Source: Acidobacteriota bacterium
Lineage (GTDB): Bacteria > Acidobacteriota > Blastocatellia > Pyrinomonadales > Pyrinomonadaceae
Direction: 5' to 3'
DNA length: 64,000 bases
Assembly: GCA_020199775.1 (NCBI GenBank)
Contig: JAIVJZ010000005.1
Coordinates: forward strand, 59,750-123,749
The notes below the pieces were generated by a model. The model saw only the letters and a program-made list of their open reading frames with translations. It made no database searches and was not told the DNA's origin. Every line of letters starts with the position of its first letter. Positions within the stretch are counted from its first letter, which is position 1. Positions 42,597 to 51,385 of the stretch are shown here, in pieces. A program made the position numbers and the translations under genes.

Positions 42597-43994
42597 TTGA
42601 AGTTGACCATCAGAGCCATCCTCGCGCTCGCACTCCTCTCGATAATTCCGGCGAGCCACTTCGCGCAAAGAACTCAACGCGGGCGCGGTACTACCGCCGC
42701 GCGGCCACGCAGCGGCGCGCCGCCTGCGACGCCCGCGGCCGCAACGCAACGGGGCGTCAACCTGTCCGCGCTGGACTTGTCGTTGCTCGTCGAAGAACTC
42801 GGCGTGCCGCAGCAGACGCGGGTGCAGTTCGCGGCGGACGAAGAGGCGCGCAAAGGGTTCGTGCGCGAGTTGCGCGAAATGTTCGCCGTCGCGGAGGAAG
42901 CCAGAGCCGCGGGGCTGGCCGAACGCCCCGAAACCAAACTCCAGTTGGAACTCTCCCGCACCTTCGTCATCGCGCGCAGGTATTCGAAGATGAGGCAGCA
43001 GGCGGGCGCGGCCTCGCCGGAGCAGGTCGTCTCCAAAGAAGAGATCGCGGCCTTCGTTAAAGAGCCGGGGCAGGAGCAGAAGTTTCAGGAGTTTCTGCAA
43101 GACTATTTGAAGAGCCGCCCGCAGTCGGAGCAGGGCAACGCGTTGACGGACGAGGCGCGCGAAAATGTGCGTCGCCAGTGGGCGAACATCATGTTGAACG
43201 CGCGTAAAGGCATCGCCGCCGGTGTGGATAAGGAACGCGCGACCGAAGTGATCTTGAAATACCAGCACGCGCGCCTGTTAGCCACGGCGTATTTCAAAGA
43301 GATGTTGAGCGCGCGCGCGAAGGCGAGCGATGCGGAGATCGACGCCTACATCGCCGCGCACCCCGAACTCGACACGAAGCAGACGAGGGCGAAGGCCGAA
43401 GAGGTGCTGGCGAAACTGCGCGCGGGCGGCGACTTCGCCGCGCTCGCCAAAGAACATTCCGCCGACCCGAGCAACAAGGACAGGGGCGGCGACCTCGGCT
43501 GGTTCGGGCGCGGGATGATGGTCAAGCCTTTCGAGGACGCGGCCTTCGCGCTCAAGCCGGGCGAACTGAGCGGCATCGTCGAGACGCAGTTCGGCTATCA
43601 CATCATCAGACTCGAAGAGCGGCGCACGCAGGACAGCCCGAACGGCCAGCCCGCCGAGCAAGTTCACGCGCGCCACATCCTGATCGCGTCGGGCACGCCG
43701 GCGGGCGCGCGCCCGCAGTCGCCGCGCGAGCAGGCGCGCAGCGCGGTCGAAGAAGAGAAGCGCGCCAAAGTGATCGGCGAGATCATGAGCCGTCAACGCG
43801 GCATCGTCGTCGCCCAAGATTTTGACGCCAACCCCTCGCCCGCCGTGCTCAAGGCGGCGAACGCGCAGAGCGCGAGCGGCAAGCCCGCGGCGACGACGAA
43901 CGCGCAGACGCCTCCTGCGGGCGCGGCGACGACGGAAGTTAGAGGGACTGGCGGACGCACACGGGCGGGGAGTCCGAGACGAAGGCGGCCGTAG
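42597..43994 (+). CDS. SurA/PpiC-type peptidyl-prolyl isomerase, exported (paralogue 1)
   Basis: 465 residues from TTG 42597 (TTG 42603 is possible, with AGGA eight bases upstream). A signal peptide (LTIRAILALALLSIIPASHFA) is followed by an Ala/Arg/Thr linker and a helical SurA-like N-terminal region. The parvulin domain is at about 262-345 ([51 protein letters not shown]). The HARHILIASG strand that usually opens a parvulin domain comes after it, at about 357. A helix (VEEEKRAKVIGEIMSR) and an Ala/Thr/Arg tail close the protein. It folds proteins in the periplasm. It is a tandem paralogue of the next gene. Confidence 0.87.
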   Translation: MKLTIRAILALALLSIIPASHFAQRTQRGRGTTAARPRSGAPPATPAAATQRGVNLSALDLSLLVEELGVPQQTRVQFAADEEARKGFVRELREMFAVAEEARAAGLAERPETKLQLELSRTFVIARRYSKMRQQAGAASPEQVVSKEEIAAFVKEPGQEQKFQEFLQDYLKSRPQSEQGNALTDEARENVRRQWANIMLNARKGIAAGVDKERATEVILKYQHARLLATAYFKEMLSARAKASDAEIDAYIAAHPELDTKQTRAKAEEVLAKLRAGGDFAALAKEHSADPSNKDRGGDLGWFGRGMMVKPFEDAAFALKPGELSGIVETQFGYHIIRLEERRTQDSPNGQPAEQVHARHILIASGTPAGARPQSPREQARSAVEEEKRAKVIGEIMSRQRGIVVAQDFDANPSPAVLKAANAQSASGKPAATTNAQTPPAGAATTEVRGTGGRTRAGSPRRRRP

Positions 43995-44095
43995 CGGCGG
44001 CGGAAAATTTCCGCTCGCACGACGCGGCACGCGCCCACGGACAAGACACAATGACACAAAAGGCAGTCGAAACGATTATTAGAAGAGGATAAGTT

Positions 44096-45697
44096 ATGAT
44101 CACTTGTGAGAAATGCGGAACGCAAACGTCGGAAGAACAGCGCGCCTGCCCCGGCTGCGGCGCGGAGTTGAATATTAATACTGCGAACGAAACGACGGCC
44201 GCCGCGACGGGATGGCCTGGCGAGGAGACTTCAACCGGAGACGTCCATGCGACGCCGCCGAGCGATGCAAACGCCGGCGCGCCTTCCGCCACAAACGCGC
44301 CCGCCGCTTCGGCCGCGCACGGCGTCGTCGTCCCGCCCGCCGGAGCGAAAGCCGCCGCGCCCGCGCGCGGGTTGAGTTCGCTGACGAAGGCTCTGATCGT
44401 GGCCGGCATCGCCATCATCGCGGCGGGCGGCCTGCTCTTCTGGCAGGTGAAGGCGCGCAAGGAACAGGTGGTTCAACTCTCGGCGGAAGACATGTCGGAG
44501 ATCGTCAAGACGATGATGCCGCCGCAGCAACTCGCCGCGCTCGCCAACAACGCGGAGGAGCGCAAGGACATCGCCAAACAGTTTCGCCAGTTGCTCGCCA
44601 TCGCGCAGGACGCGCGCGCGGCAGGCATCGCCGACACGCCGGAGATGAAGCGTCAACTCGAACTGGTGCGCACGTTCGTGCTCGCGCAGGTCTACGCGAA
44701 GAAGCAGCAGGACGCCGGGGCGACCTCGCAGGAACAGATCGCGCCGAAGGCCGAGATTGATAATTTCCTGAAAGAGCCGGGGCAGGACGCGAAGTTCGGC
44801 GAGTTCGTCAAGGACGTGCAGGAGTTGGGGCTGCTGCCCTCGGCGCAGGGGTTGACCGACGAGCAGAAGGAACGCATCAAGAACGAACTTTGGGCTCCGA
44901 CGCGGGTGCTCTCACGCAAGGCCGTCGCCGCCGGGACGGACAAAGAGCGCGGCACGCAGTTGTTGATTCAATTCCAGCAGGCGCAGGTGCTCGCGCAGAA
45001 GCACGCGCCGAAGATCATGGAGCGCACGAAGGCCACCGATCAGGAGATCGACGCCTACATCGCGCAGCACCCCGAGTTGGATTCCAAACAGACCCGCGCC
45101 AAGGCCGAAGACGTGCTCAAGCGCGCGCGCGCCGGTGAAGATTTCGCCGCGCTCGCCAAAGAGTTCTCCACCGACCCGAGCAACAAGGATAAGGGCGGCG
45201 ACCTCGGCTGGTTCAAACGCGGCGCGATGGTGAAGCCCTTCGAGGACGCGGCCTTCGCGCTGCAAGCCGGGCAGATCAGCGACGTGGTGGAGACGCCCTT
45301 CGGCTTCCACATCATCCAGACGCAGGAACGCCGCACGGCGAAGGGCGAGGGCGGGGAAGACGCCGAAGAGATACACGCGCGCCACATCCTGATCACCGCG
45401 GAAGGCGAAGGCGGGCAGCAGGCCAATCCCTTCGCGCCGCCGCAGTCGCCGCGCGAAAAGGCGCGCGCCGCCGTGGAAAAAGAGAAGCGTGAAAAACTCC
45501 TCAACGAGATCGCGCAGCGCACCGGCGTCACAGTGCCGGAGGACTTCAAGGTGGAAGTGCCGCCCATGCCGCCGCCGCAGATGAGACAGCCGCCCGCCGG
45601 TGCGCCCGGAGGGATGGAAGAAGGCTTGCCCCCCGAAGGGGCGCCCGCTCCGGCTAAGGAAGACGTGAAGAAGCCCGCGGCGAATCAGAAGAAGTGA
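44096..45697 (+). CDS. zinc-ribbon, membrane-anchored parvulin-type PPIase (paralogue 2)
   Basis: 533 residues. An N-terminal zinc ribbon (CEKCG...CPGCG at about 4-24) is followed by an Ala/Thr linker and a single membrane helix (about 98-118: [18 protein letters not shown]). A SurA-like helical region and a parvulin domain follow at about 334-425 ([49 protein letters not shown]). As in paralogue 1, [11 protein letters not shown] comes after the domain (about 427), followed by the same helix and a Pro/Met-rich tail. The zinc ribbon would be cytoplasmic and the isomerase periplasmic. An ATG with GAGGATAAGTT upstream starts it. Confidence 0.87.
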   Translation: MITCEKCGTQTSEEQRACPGCGAELNINTANETTAAATGWPGEETSTGDVHATPPSDANAGAPSATNAPAASAAHGVVVPPAGAKAAAPARGLSSLTKALIVAGIAIIAAGGLLFWQVKARKEQVVQLSAEDMSEIVKTMMPPQQLAALANNAEERKDIAKQFRQLLAIAQDARAAGIADTPEMKRQLELVRTFVLAQVYAKKQQDAGATSQEQIAPKAEIDNFLKEPGQDAKFGEFVKDVQELGLLPSAQGLTDEQKERIKNELWAPTRVLSRKAVAAGTDKERGTQLLIQFQQAQVLAQKHAPKIMERTKATDQEIDAYIAQHPELDSKQTRAKAEDVLKRARAGEDFAALAKEFSTDPSNKDKGGDLGWFKRGAMVKPFEDAAFALQAGQISDVVETPFGFHIIQTQERRTAKGEGGEDAEEIHARHILITAEGEGGQQANPFAPPQSPREKARAAVEKEKREKLLNEIAQRTGVTVPEDFKVEVPPMPPPQMRQPPAGAPGGMEEGLPPEGAPAPAKEDVKKPAANQKK

Positions 45698-45700
45698 AGA

Positions 45701-45811
45701 AGCGATCAGCAGTCAGCCGTCAGCCATCAGCGAGATCAAATGCGGGCATAGACTTGCAGGGTGACTGCTGATAGCTGATCGCTGATAGCTGACCGCTGAT
45801 AGCTGACCGCC
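45701..45811. repeat. heptad hairpin 17, class B, longest copy
   Basis: Left arm 45701-45735 (CAGCAGT, CAGCCGT, CAGCCAT units) and right arm 45760-45811 with about seven units (TGATAGC, TGATCGC, TGATAGC, TGACCGC and so on), loop about 25 bases. It ends 7 bases before ATG 45819. Confidence 0.9.
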
Positions 45812-45818
45812 CTTTCTT

Positions 45819-46676
45819 ATGCTTTTCGGCGATTATCGCGTGGAGGTCGTGCCGGACGCGGAGTTTCGTCTGGACGGCGGGGCGATGTTCGGCATCGTGC
45901 CGCGTGCCCTGTGGTCGCAAAGCTGCCCGCCCGACGAGCACAACCGCATTCGCATGAACATGAATTGCCTGTTCGTCGAGGCGGGGCGCGAGCGGATCGT
46001 CGTCGAGACAGGCATCGGCGATAAGTGGTCTGCGAAGCACGAAGCGATGTACGGCATCACGCGCCGCAGGCCGCTCGCGGATTCAATCAAGGCCGCCACG
46101 GGTTACGACGCGGGTGACATCACCATCGTCGTCAACACGCATTTGCACTTCGACCACGCGGGCGGCAACACGACGCGGGGTGCGGCGGGCGACATCATCC
46201 CGGCATTCCCGAACGCACGCTACTTCGTCTCGCGCGACGAGTACGAACACGCCGAGTCGCCGCACGAGCGCGACCGCGCCAGTTATCTGCCGGAGAATTG
46301 GCGACCCGTGCGCGCGAGCGGGCAGTTGGAACTGAAAGACGCGAATTACGAGGTCGTGCCCGGCCTGCGGATGGAGACCATCGCGGGGCATTCGCGCACG
46401 ATGCAATGCGCGCGTCTGGAACGCGGCGGGCGGACGCTCTTCGGCTTCGCCGATCTCGTCCCGATGCGCGCGCACGTCGCGCTCGCGTGGATCATGGGCT
46501 ACGATCTTTACCCGGTCGAGACGCTCGAAGCCAAGCGGCGTCTGCTCCCGCAGGCCGCGCGCGAAAATTGGCTCTGCCTTTTTTACCACGAGCCGGACGC
46601 CCCGCTATGCCGCGTGGCCGAAAGCGGAGACAAGTTTAAAACTATCCCCTACGGACAGGTGCAGGAAGACCCATGA
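45819..46676 (+). CDS. metallo-beta-lactamase-fold hydrolase
   Basis: 285 residues with the MBL motif [10 protein letters not shown] (about 104-113), preceded by VETGIGDKW and followed by GHSRTM (His ligand, about 194), [10 protein letters not shown] (about 215) and FYHEPDAP. This resembles the N-acyl homoserine lactonase/MBL hydrolase subgroup; the actual ester or thioester substrate cannot be told. There is no Shine-Dalgarno before the ATG, only CCTTTCTT. The stop overlaps the mtnP start (ATGA), so the two are translationally coupled. Confidence 0.87.
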   Translation: MLFGDYRVEVVPDAEFRLDGGAMFGIVPRALWSQSCPPDEHNRIRMNMNCLFVEAGRERIVVETGIGDKWSAKHEAMYGITRRRPLADSIKAATGYDAGDITIVVNTHLHFDHAGGNTTRGAAGDIIPAFPNARYFVSRDEYEHAESPHERDRASYLPENWRPVRASGQLELKDANYEVVPGLRMETIAGHSRTMQCARLERGGRTLFGFADLVPMRAHVALAWIMGYDLYPVETLEAKRRLLPQAARENWLCLFYHEPDAPLCRVAESGDKFKTIPYGQVQEDP

Positions 46677-47557
46677 CAACAGCGAAGATCGGCATCATCG
46701 GCGGCAGCGGCCTCTACCAGATGCCGGAATTGAAAGACATCGAGGAAGTAAGGATTGACACGCCGTTCGGCAGCCCGTCGGACGCCTTTATCGTCGGCAC
46801 GCTGGAAGGCGCGCGCGTCGCGTTCCTGCCGCGCCACGGGCGCGGGCATCGCTTCACGCCCACCGAGTTGCCCTTTCGCGCCAACATCTACGCGATGAAA
46901 CTGCTCGGCGTCGAGCGGATACTTTCGGCCTCGGCGGTCGGCTCCTTGCAGGAGCAGTATGCGCCGCTCGACATGGTGATCCCCGCGCAGTTTTTCGACC
47001 GCACGCGCGCGCGCGCGCACGAGTCAACCTTCTTCGGCGGCGGCATCGTCGCGCACGTCACGTTCGCGCATCCGGTCTGCGACGAACTCGGCGACGTGCT
47101 GGAAGCATCCTGCGGCGCGGCCGACGTGCGCACGCATCGCGGCGGCACTTACCTGTGCATGGAAGGCCCGGCGTTTTCGACGAAGGCCGAATCCAACGTT
47201 TACCGCTCGTGGGGCATGGACGTGATCGGCATGACGAATTTGCAGGAGGCCAAACTCGCGCGCGAGGCCGAAATCTGCTACGCCACGCTCGCGCTCGTCA
47301 CCGATTACGACTGCTGGCACGAGGAGCACGATGCCGTCTCGGTCGAAACGGTCGTCGAGTATCTGAACAAGAACGTGCGCAACGCGCAGATCATCATGCG
47401 CGAGGCGGTGAAGCGTCTGGGCGCGCAGGAGGCGCGCGGCTGCTCATGCGGCTCCGCCCTGAAGAACGCCATCTTCACCGCGCCCGATTTGTGGCCGGAA
47501 GCGACAACTAAGAAGCTCGAAGCGATCATCAAAAAGTACGGTAGGCGTGAATCGTAA
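46673..47557 (+). CDS. mtnP: S-methyl-5'-thioadenosine phosphorylase
   Basis: 294 residues of the PNP/MTAP family. [14 protein letters not shown] is near the N-terminus, [12 protein letters not shown] binds phosphate, [18 protein letters not shown] is a conserved block, and [12 protein letters not shown] and [12 protein letters not shown] form the nucleoside pocket. It splits methylthioadenosine into adenine and methylthioribose-1-phosphate in methionine salvage. A GCSCGSAL segment near 258 gives a CxC pair like those of thermophilic MTAPs. The last residues (RES) and the stop lie in the next hairpin. Coupled to the MBL gene upstream. Confidence 0.93.
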   Translation: MTTAKIGIIGGSGLYQMPELKDIEEVRIDTPFGSPSDAFIVGTLEGARVAFLPRHGRGHRFTPTELPFRANIYAMKLLGVERILSASAVGSLQEQYAPLDMVIPAQFFDRTRARAHESTFFGGGIVAHVTFAHPVCDELGDVLEASCGAADVRTHRGGTYLCMEGPAFSTKAESNVYRSWGMDVIGMTNLQEAKLAREAEICYATLALVTDYDCWHEEHDAVSVETVVEYLNKNVRNAQIIMREAVKRLGAQEARGCSCGSALKNAIFTAPDLWPEATTKKLEAIIKKYGRRES

Positions 47558-47622
47558 ATCGTGAATCGTAAATAGAGGAAAGCCTCTTCTTTCTATTCAC
47601 GATTTACGATTCACGATTCACT
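47546..47622. repeat. heptad hairpin 18, class E
   Basis: Left arm 47546-47574 (CGTGAAT, CGTAAAT, CGTGAAT, CGTAAAT) and right arm 47593-47622, loop about 18 bases. The mtnP TAA (47555-47557) is inside the left arm. It ends 18 bases before ATG 47641, leaving room for AGAGG. Confidence 0.94.
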
Positions 47623-47640
47623 AATCTAAAAGAGGTATCT

Positions 47641-48102
47641 ATGAAAAAACTTTTACTCGTATGTTGCCTAGTCTGTTTCGTTGCGGGCGGCGCGGCGCGG
47701 GCGCAAGACACGTCGAAGCCCGCCAATCAGGATTTAGAGGCGAACGCTCTGCCCGACGAATTGCTCATCGCCGACGCGAAGAAGAATCTCAAGGCGGCGC
47801 AGTTGTACTACACGCGCAAGGCCTACGTCGGCGCGCTGCAACGCTGCGAAGAGACGATGGCCGTCTTTCAACGCTTCAACAAGTTTGACGAGGTGCTCTA
47901 CATCGCGGGCATGTCGAGCGCGCGCCTGTCGCGCAAGGAAGGGAAGCAGCCCCCCACGCTCGCGCCGGAAAAATATCTCATCCTCGCGCGTCAGTATCTC
48001 ACCCAACTCGTTCAGGAGCATCCGAAGAGTGGATTCCGCAAGCGCGCGGAAGAGGAATTGCGCAGCATCGGCGAACCCGCGCCGCAGGCTAACGAGAAAT
48101 AA
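47641..48102 (+). CDS. exported BamD/YfiO-like TPR protein, short
   Basis: 153 residues. The signal peptide is KKLLLVCCLVCFVAGGAARA. The mature part reads as two to three TPR helices (AKKNLKAAQLYYTRKAYVGA, ARQYLTQLVQEHPKSGFRKR) in the manner of BamD. BamD is about 240 residues, so this is a shortened relative. An N-terminal lipobox is not clear. It may help outer-membrane protein assembly or simply bind partners. AGAGG seven bases upstream supports ATG 47641. Confidence 0.75.
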   Translation: MKKLLLVCCLVCFVAGGAARAQDTSKPANQDLEANALPDELLIADAKKNLKAAQLYYTRKAYVGALQRCEETMAVFQRFNKFDEVLYIAGMSSARLSRKEGKQPPTLAPEKYLILARQYLTQLVQEHPKSGFRKRAEEELRSIGEPAPQANEK

Positions 48103-48247
48103 GAATCGCCCGTTGTCCGCACTCAGTTGTCGGTTGCACGCGGCAATCACGCAAGTTGTTAAAGATAGAATTAGACAACCGGCGATGGGCAAACGACCAC
48201 GGACACGGAACAGTCTTTTTCATTTCACACAGAGGAGAAAACATCAG

Positions 48248-49189
48248 GTGTCATTGCTGGTTGTTGGTTCGGTGGCGTTCGACGCGGTGGAGACGCCGTT
48301 CGGGAAGCGCGAACGGATGCTCGGCGGTTCGGCCACGCATTTTTCGCTCTCCGCCAGTTTCTTTACGGATGTGCGCGTGGTCGGCGTCGTCGGCGCGGAC
48401 TTCGGGCAGGAGCAGTTGGACGTGTTCGCGCGCCACGAGGTGGACACGGGCGACCTCGAACGCGTGCCGGACGGCGACACCTTCTTCTGGCGCGGCCGTT
48501 ACGATTACGACTTGAACACGGCGCACACGCTCGACACGCAACTCAACGTCTTCGCCGACTTCAAGCCGAAGCTCTCGGATGCGTCCAGGCAATCGCGCTT
48601 CGTCTTTTTGGGTAACATCCAGCCAGACCTGCAACGCGAGGTGCGCGCGCAGGTGGCCGGGGCGGAACTCGTCGCGCTCGACACGATGAACTACTGGATC
48701 AACACTGTGCCCGACTCCGTGATGCAGACCATCGGCGGCGTCCACATCGTCATCATCAACGACGCCGAGGCGCGACAACTCTCCGGCGAGCCGAACTTGA
48801 TCCGCGCGGCGCGCAAAATTCTCGACGCGGGGCCGCAGGCGCTCGTCATCAAGCGCGGCGAGCACGGCGCGGCGTTGTTCACGCGCGAGTCCTACTTCGC
48901 CATTCCCGCCTACCCTCTGGAGTCGGTCTTCGACCCGACGGGCGCGGGCGACACCTTCGCCGGGGGCTTCATGGGCTACCTCGCCAGCCACGAGACGATT
49001 GACGACGCCGCCATGCGCCGCGCGATGATCTACGGCTCGGTGATGGCTTCGTTCAACGTCGAAGAGTTCGGGACGGAGCGCGTTGATCGCCTCACGCATG
49101 AAGAGATCAACGAGCGTTTCCGCATGTTCAAACGCATGACCCACTTCGAGGAGATTCCGTTCGAACGCGCCGTGCGCGCGTCGAAATAA
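48248..49189 (+). CDS. PfkB-family sugar/nucleoside kinase
   Basis: 313 residues from GTG 48248, with GAGGAG ten bases upstream. Family motifs are LVVGSVAFD at the start, GGSATHFSLSA (about 27-37), VVGVVGADFG, ALVIKRGEHGAAL, and the C-terminal anion hole DPTGAGDTFAGGFMGYLA with the catalytic Asp (about 245). PfkB kinases phosphorylate sugars, nucleosides or related alcohols; the substrate cannot be fixed. Its location downstream of mtnP may hint at purine/ribose salvage. It closes with a class C hairpin 2 bases after the stop. Confidence 0.9.
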   Translation: MSLLVVGSVAFDAVETPFGKRERMLGGSATHFSLSASFFTDVRVVGVVGADFGQEQLDVFARHEVDTGDLERVPDGDTFFWRGRYDYDLNTAHTLDTQLNVFADFKPKLSDASRQSRFVFLGNIQPDLQREVRAQVAGAELVALDTMNYWINTVPDSVMQTIGGVHIVIINDAEARQLSGEPNLIRAARKILDAGPQALVIKRGEHGAALFTRESYFAIPAYPLESVFDPTGAGDTFAGGFMGYLASHETIDDAAMRRAMIYGSVMASFNVEEFGTERVDRLTHEEINERFRMFKRMTHFEEIPFERAVRASK

Positions 49190-49191
49190 TG

Positions 49192-49282
49192 GGTTTCAAG
49201 TTTCAGGTTTCAGGTTTAAAGTTAAAGAAAAAGAACCGAACACCTCTGTCCTGAAACCTGAAACCTGAAACCAGAAACCTTA
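49192..49282. repeat. heptad hairpin 19, class C
   Basis: Left arm 49192-49221 (CAAGTTT, CAGGTTT, CAGGTTT units) and right arm 49251-49282 (CTGAAAC, CTGAAAC, CAGAAAC), loop about 30 bases. One more unit (ACCTGAAAA) follows near 49291. It ends before GAGG of the next gene. Confidence 0.9.
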
Positions 49283-49316
49283 GCTTTAAAACCTGAAAAT
49301 CGTTTGAGGAAAAACT

Positions 49317-49757
49317 ATGTTCTGTCCCGTGTGTGAAGCGGAGTACGAGAAGGGCATCGAGCGTTGCCCGGATCACGACGTGGAATTGGTCGAAGAGTTG
49401 TCGCCGGAAACTTCGCGCGACCGGAGCGAGGCGCGGTTCGTGCCCCTGCACAACATCGGCTCGCCGGCCGAGGCCGAGATGGTGCATGACATTCTCACGC
49501 AGAACGGCGTCCGTTCGGCCATCCAGTCGGGCGGCTCGGACGCATTCTCGCCGCTCCTGTCCACCACCTCACCGGGCGCGCTCGTGCTCGTCGACGAGCG
49601 CGATTTAGACCGCGCGCAGGAGCTTTACAACTCCTTCTTCGGCAGCGACACGACGCCGCTCACGGGCACAACGTTCGAGGAAGACGAAGAGATCGCGTCA
49701 GACGACGACACCGACGATACCGACGACACGGATGATGGCGCGCCGGTAGCGCGCTGA
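49317..49757 (+). CDS. zinc-ribbon plus DUF2007-type protein
   Basis: 146 residues. An N-terminal zinc-ribbon-like CPVC...CPDHD (about 3-22) is followed by a DUF2007 (putative signal-transducing protein) domain at about 42-108 (VPLHNIGSPAEAEMVHDIL, ALVLVDERDLDRAQELYNSF). The end is acidic (DDDTDDTDDTDDG). DUF2007 has a ferredoxin-like fold of unknown ligand. GAGG nine bases upstream supports the ATG. cutA begins 75 bases after the stop. Confidence 0.8.
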   Translation: MFCPVCEAEYEKGIERCPDHDVELVEELSPETSRDRSEARFVPLHNIGSPAEAEMVHDILTQNGVRSAIQSGGSDAFSPLLSTTSPGALVLVDERDLDRAQELYNSFFGSDTTPLTGTTFEEDEEIASDDDTDDTDDTDDGAPVAR

Positions 49758-49832
49758 GCGTCAACCCGCGCGGGGGCGGTTTGCGAGTCTCCGCCGGTGG
49801 GCGCGTTACGGCGGCGGGCGGGGAGTGCGAGC

Positions 49833-50174
49833 ATGCAAGAGGCAGGCGAAGTCGCAATCATGGTGATGATGACGGCGGGCAGCCGCGAAGAGGCGGCGCG
49901 GCTCGCGGAGATGCTCGTCGGCGCGCGCCTCGCCGCGTGCGTGCAGATACTTCCCGAAATCGAGTCGGTGTATCACTGGAAAGGCGAGGTGCGGCGCGAC
50001 CCGGAAGTGCTGCTTCTGGCGAAGACGACGCAAGCGCGCTTTTCCTTGTTGGAACGCGAAGTGCGCGCGCTGCACAGTTACGAAACGCCGGAGATCATCG
50101 CGCTCCCAATCTCCGACGCCTCCACCAACTATCTCGAATGGCTCACGTCAACCGTCAAGGGAAGCGATGAATAA
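49833..50174 (+). CDS. cutA: CutA-type divalent cation tolerance/PII-like protein
   Basis: 113 residues of the trimeric CutA1 family (PII-like ferredoxin fold): AGSREEAARLAEMLVGARLA, ACVQILPEIESVYHWKGEV and PEVLLLAKTT, then HSYETPEIIALPI and NYLEWL. It is cytoplasmic and was linked to copper/divalent cation tolerance in E. coli; its exact biochemical role is unclear. ATG 49833 is chosen because GGGGAG lies about eight bases upstream; 12 further in-frame codons upstream look non-coding. Confidence 0.92.
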   Translation: MQEAGEVAIMVMMTAGSREEAARLAEMLVGARLAACVQILPEIESVYHWKGEVRRDPEVLLLAKTTQARFSLLEREVRALHSYETPEIIALPISDASTNYLEWLTSTVKGSDE

Positions 50175-50225
50175 TCGGCTCGCACATCCTCTGACAGATT
50201 GAAAGCCGCGACGCGGCGACGGGCG

Positions 50226-50376
50226 CTATAGCGGTTTGCCATTGAGTGCGATGAAGGAATCATTGGAGGGGCAGGGACAAGTCCTGCCCGCGTGGCTACG
50301 AAAGCGAGCGGGCCGGGACAAGCCCGGCCCCTCCAATAGTCACAGACGAGTCGCTTCCATTTGCAAACTGCTGTAG
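50226..50376. mobile_element. MITE-like element with TA-flanked inverted ends
   Basis: Terminal inverted repeats 50226-50244 and 50358-50376 match at about 14-15 of 19 positions (CTATAGCGGTTTGCC on the left, GCAAACTGCTGTAG on the right). Each end carries the dinucleotide TA, as expected of a Tc1/mariner (IS630)-type target duplication. Inside are two GC-rich hairpins (GGGCAGG.../CCTGCCC and GGGCCGGG.../CCCGGCCC), bounded by an 11-bp inverted pair ATTGGAGGGGC (50262-50272)/(50327-50337). No coding sequence; about 151 bp. Non-autonomous. Confidence 0.65.
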
Positions 50377-50419
50377 TCCCGCCCGTCAGAGTCGGCATTA
50401 AAGACGAATTTAAAATTAT

Positions 50420-50477
50420 GAAGCCCCGGAGGGGCGACACCTTAACTCAACGGTAAGTGTCGCGCCTCCGGGGCTTC
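50420..50477. repeat. long GC-rich hairpin, GAAGCCCCGGAGG type
   Basis: A stem of about 21 bp with one mismatch (50420-50440, GAAGCCCCGGAGGGGCGACA, with 50457-50477) and a loop of about 16 bases. It lies in the 380-base gap between cutA and the LOG-family gene. I know similar hairpins as dispersed intergenic repeats in several phyla; they yield spurious SPGGAT peptides. It may end transcription from both sides. Confidence 0.75.
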
Positions 50478-50555
50478 GTGTGTTTGAAATAAATTCGCCG
50501 ACCCTGCGCTCGCACGCGGGGCTGCCGTCCGTCGCCGCGTCGCGGCTTACGCTCT

Positions 50556-51302
50556 TCAGGTGATGTCGCTGGAAACCGTATTGTCTAACTTCCGCAACAC
50601 GTCCTGACTGCGGACGACGATCTCGACGGCTTCGGCGGGCGAGTCGGTGAGATGCAAGAGGACGAGGTCTTCCTCGGAGATGTTTTTCTCCGAGAGCACC
50701 GCGCCCCGCAGCCAGTCCAACATCCCGCCCCAAAATTGTTTGCCGACGAGCACGACGGGGAAGTTCCTGACCTTGCGCGTCTGGATGAGTGTGAGCGACT
50801 CGAAGAGTTCGTCGAGCGTGCCGAAACCGCCGGGGAAGATGATAAAGGCGGTGCTGTATTTGACGAACATCGTCTTGCGCACGAAGAAGTATTTGAAGGT
50901 GAGCGAGCGCGTCTGGTAAGGGTTGGGTTTTTGCTCGAAGGGCAGTTCGATGTTGCAGCCGATGGAAACGCCCTTGGCCTCTAGCGCGCCGCGATTGGCG
51001 GCCTCCATGATGCCGGGGCCGCCGCCCGTGATGACGGCGAAGCCCGCACGCACGAGCAACGCGGCCGTCTCCTGAGCGGCCGCGTAGTGCGGGCTGTCGG
51101 GCAACGTGCGCGCCGAGCCGAAAATGGAGATGCCGCGCGTCACGGACGCCAGTTCGTCGAAGCCCTCGACGAACTCGCCCATGATGCGAAACACGCGCCA
51201 CGTGTCGGTGTGCTTGAACTCGTCCAGCTTCGGAGTCTCAAGCAACTGCTCGTCCTGCGTGACGTGTGCTCTCTTGCGATTTCGATTGTTGGTCTTTGCC
51301 AT
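50556..51302 (-). CDS. LOG-family protein (TIGR00730 Rossmann fold)
   Basis: 248 residues. The LOG-family signatures are GGGPGIMEAANRGA (about 90-103) and PGGFGTLDELFE (about 155-166), with SIFGSARTLPDS earlier. LOG proteins are cytokinin-activating or general nucleotide 5'-monophosphate phosphoribohydrolases. The N-terminus is basic (KTNNRNRKRAHVTQDE). The start ATG 51302 has no Shine-Dalgarno; a class B hairpin lies just upstream. fabI is upstream on the same strand. Confidence 0.88.
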   Translation of the reverse strand: MAKTNNRNRKRAHVTQDEQLLETPKLDEFKHTDTWRVFRIMGEFVEGFDELASVTRGISIFGSARTLPDSPHYAAAQETAALLVRAGFAVITGGGPGIMEAANRGALEAKGVSIGCNIELPFEQKPNPYQTRSLTFKYFFVRKTMFVKYSTAFIIFPGGFGTLDELFESLTLIQTRKVRNFPVVLVGKQFWGGMLDWLRGAVLSEKNISEEDLVLLHLTDSPAEAVEIVVRSQDVLRKLDNTVSSDIT

Positions 51303-51311
51303 AAGTAAGAA

Positions 51312-51385
51312 TAGCTGTCAGGCGCCAGTTGCCATCGATCAGACAAAGAGTCTTTGTTCGGCCGACCGCTGACGGCTGACAGTTA
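51312..51385. repeat. heptad hairpin 20, class B, worn
   Basis: Left arm 51312-51336 (AGCTGTC, AGGCGCC, AGTTGCC units) and right arm 51359-51385 (CGACCGC, TGACGGC, TGACAGT). It lies between fabI and the LOG gene in tandem, touching the fabI stop. Confidence 0.78.

Noticed and set aside
48107..48200. GTTGTCC/GTTGTCG words between the BamD-like and PfkB genes as another heptad hairpin
   Set aside because: Units are too degenerate and the arms do not pair convincingly; perhaps a decayed copy related to hairpin 3.
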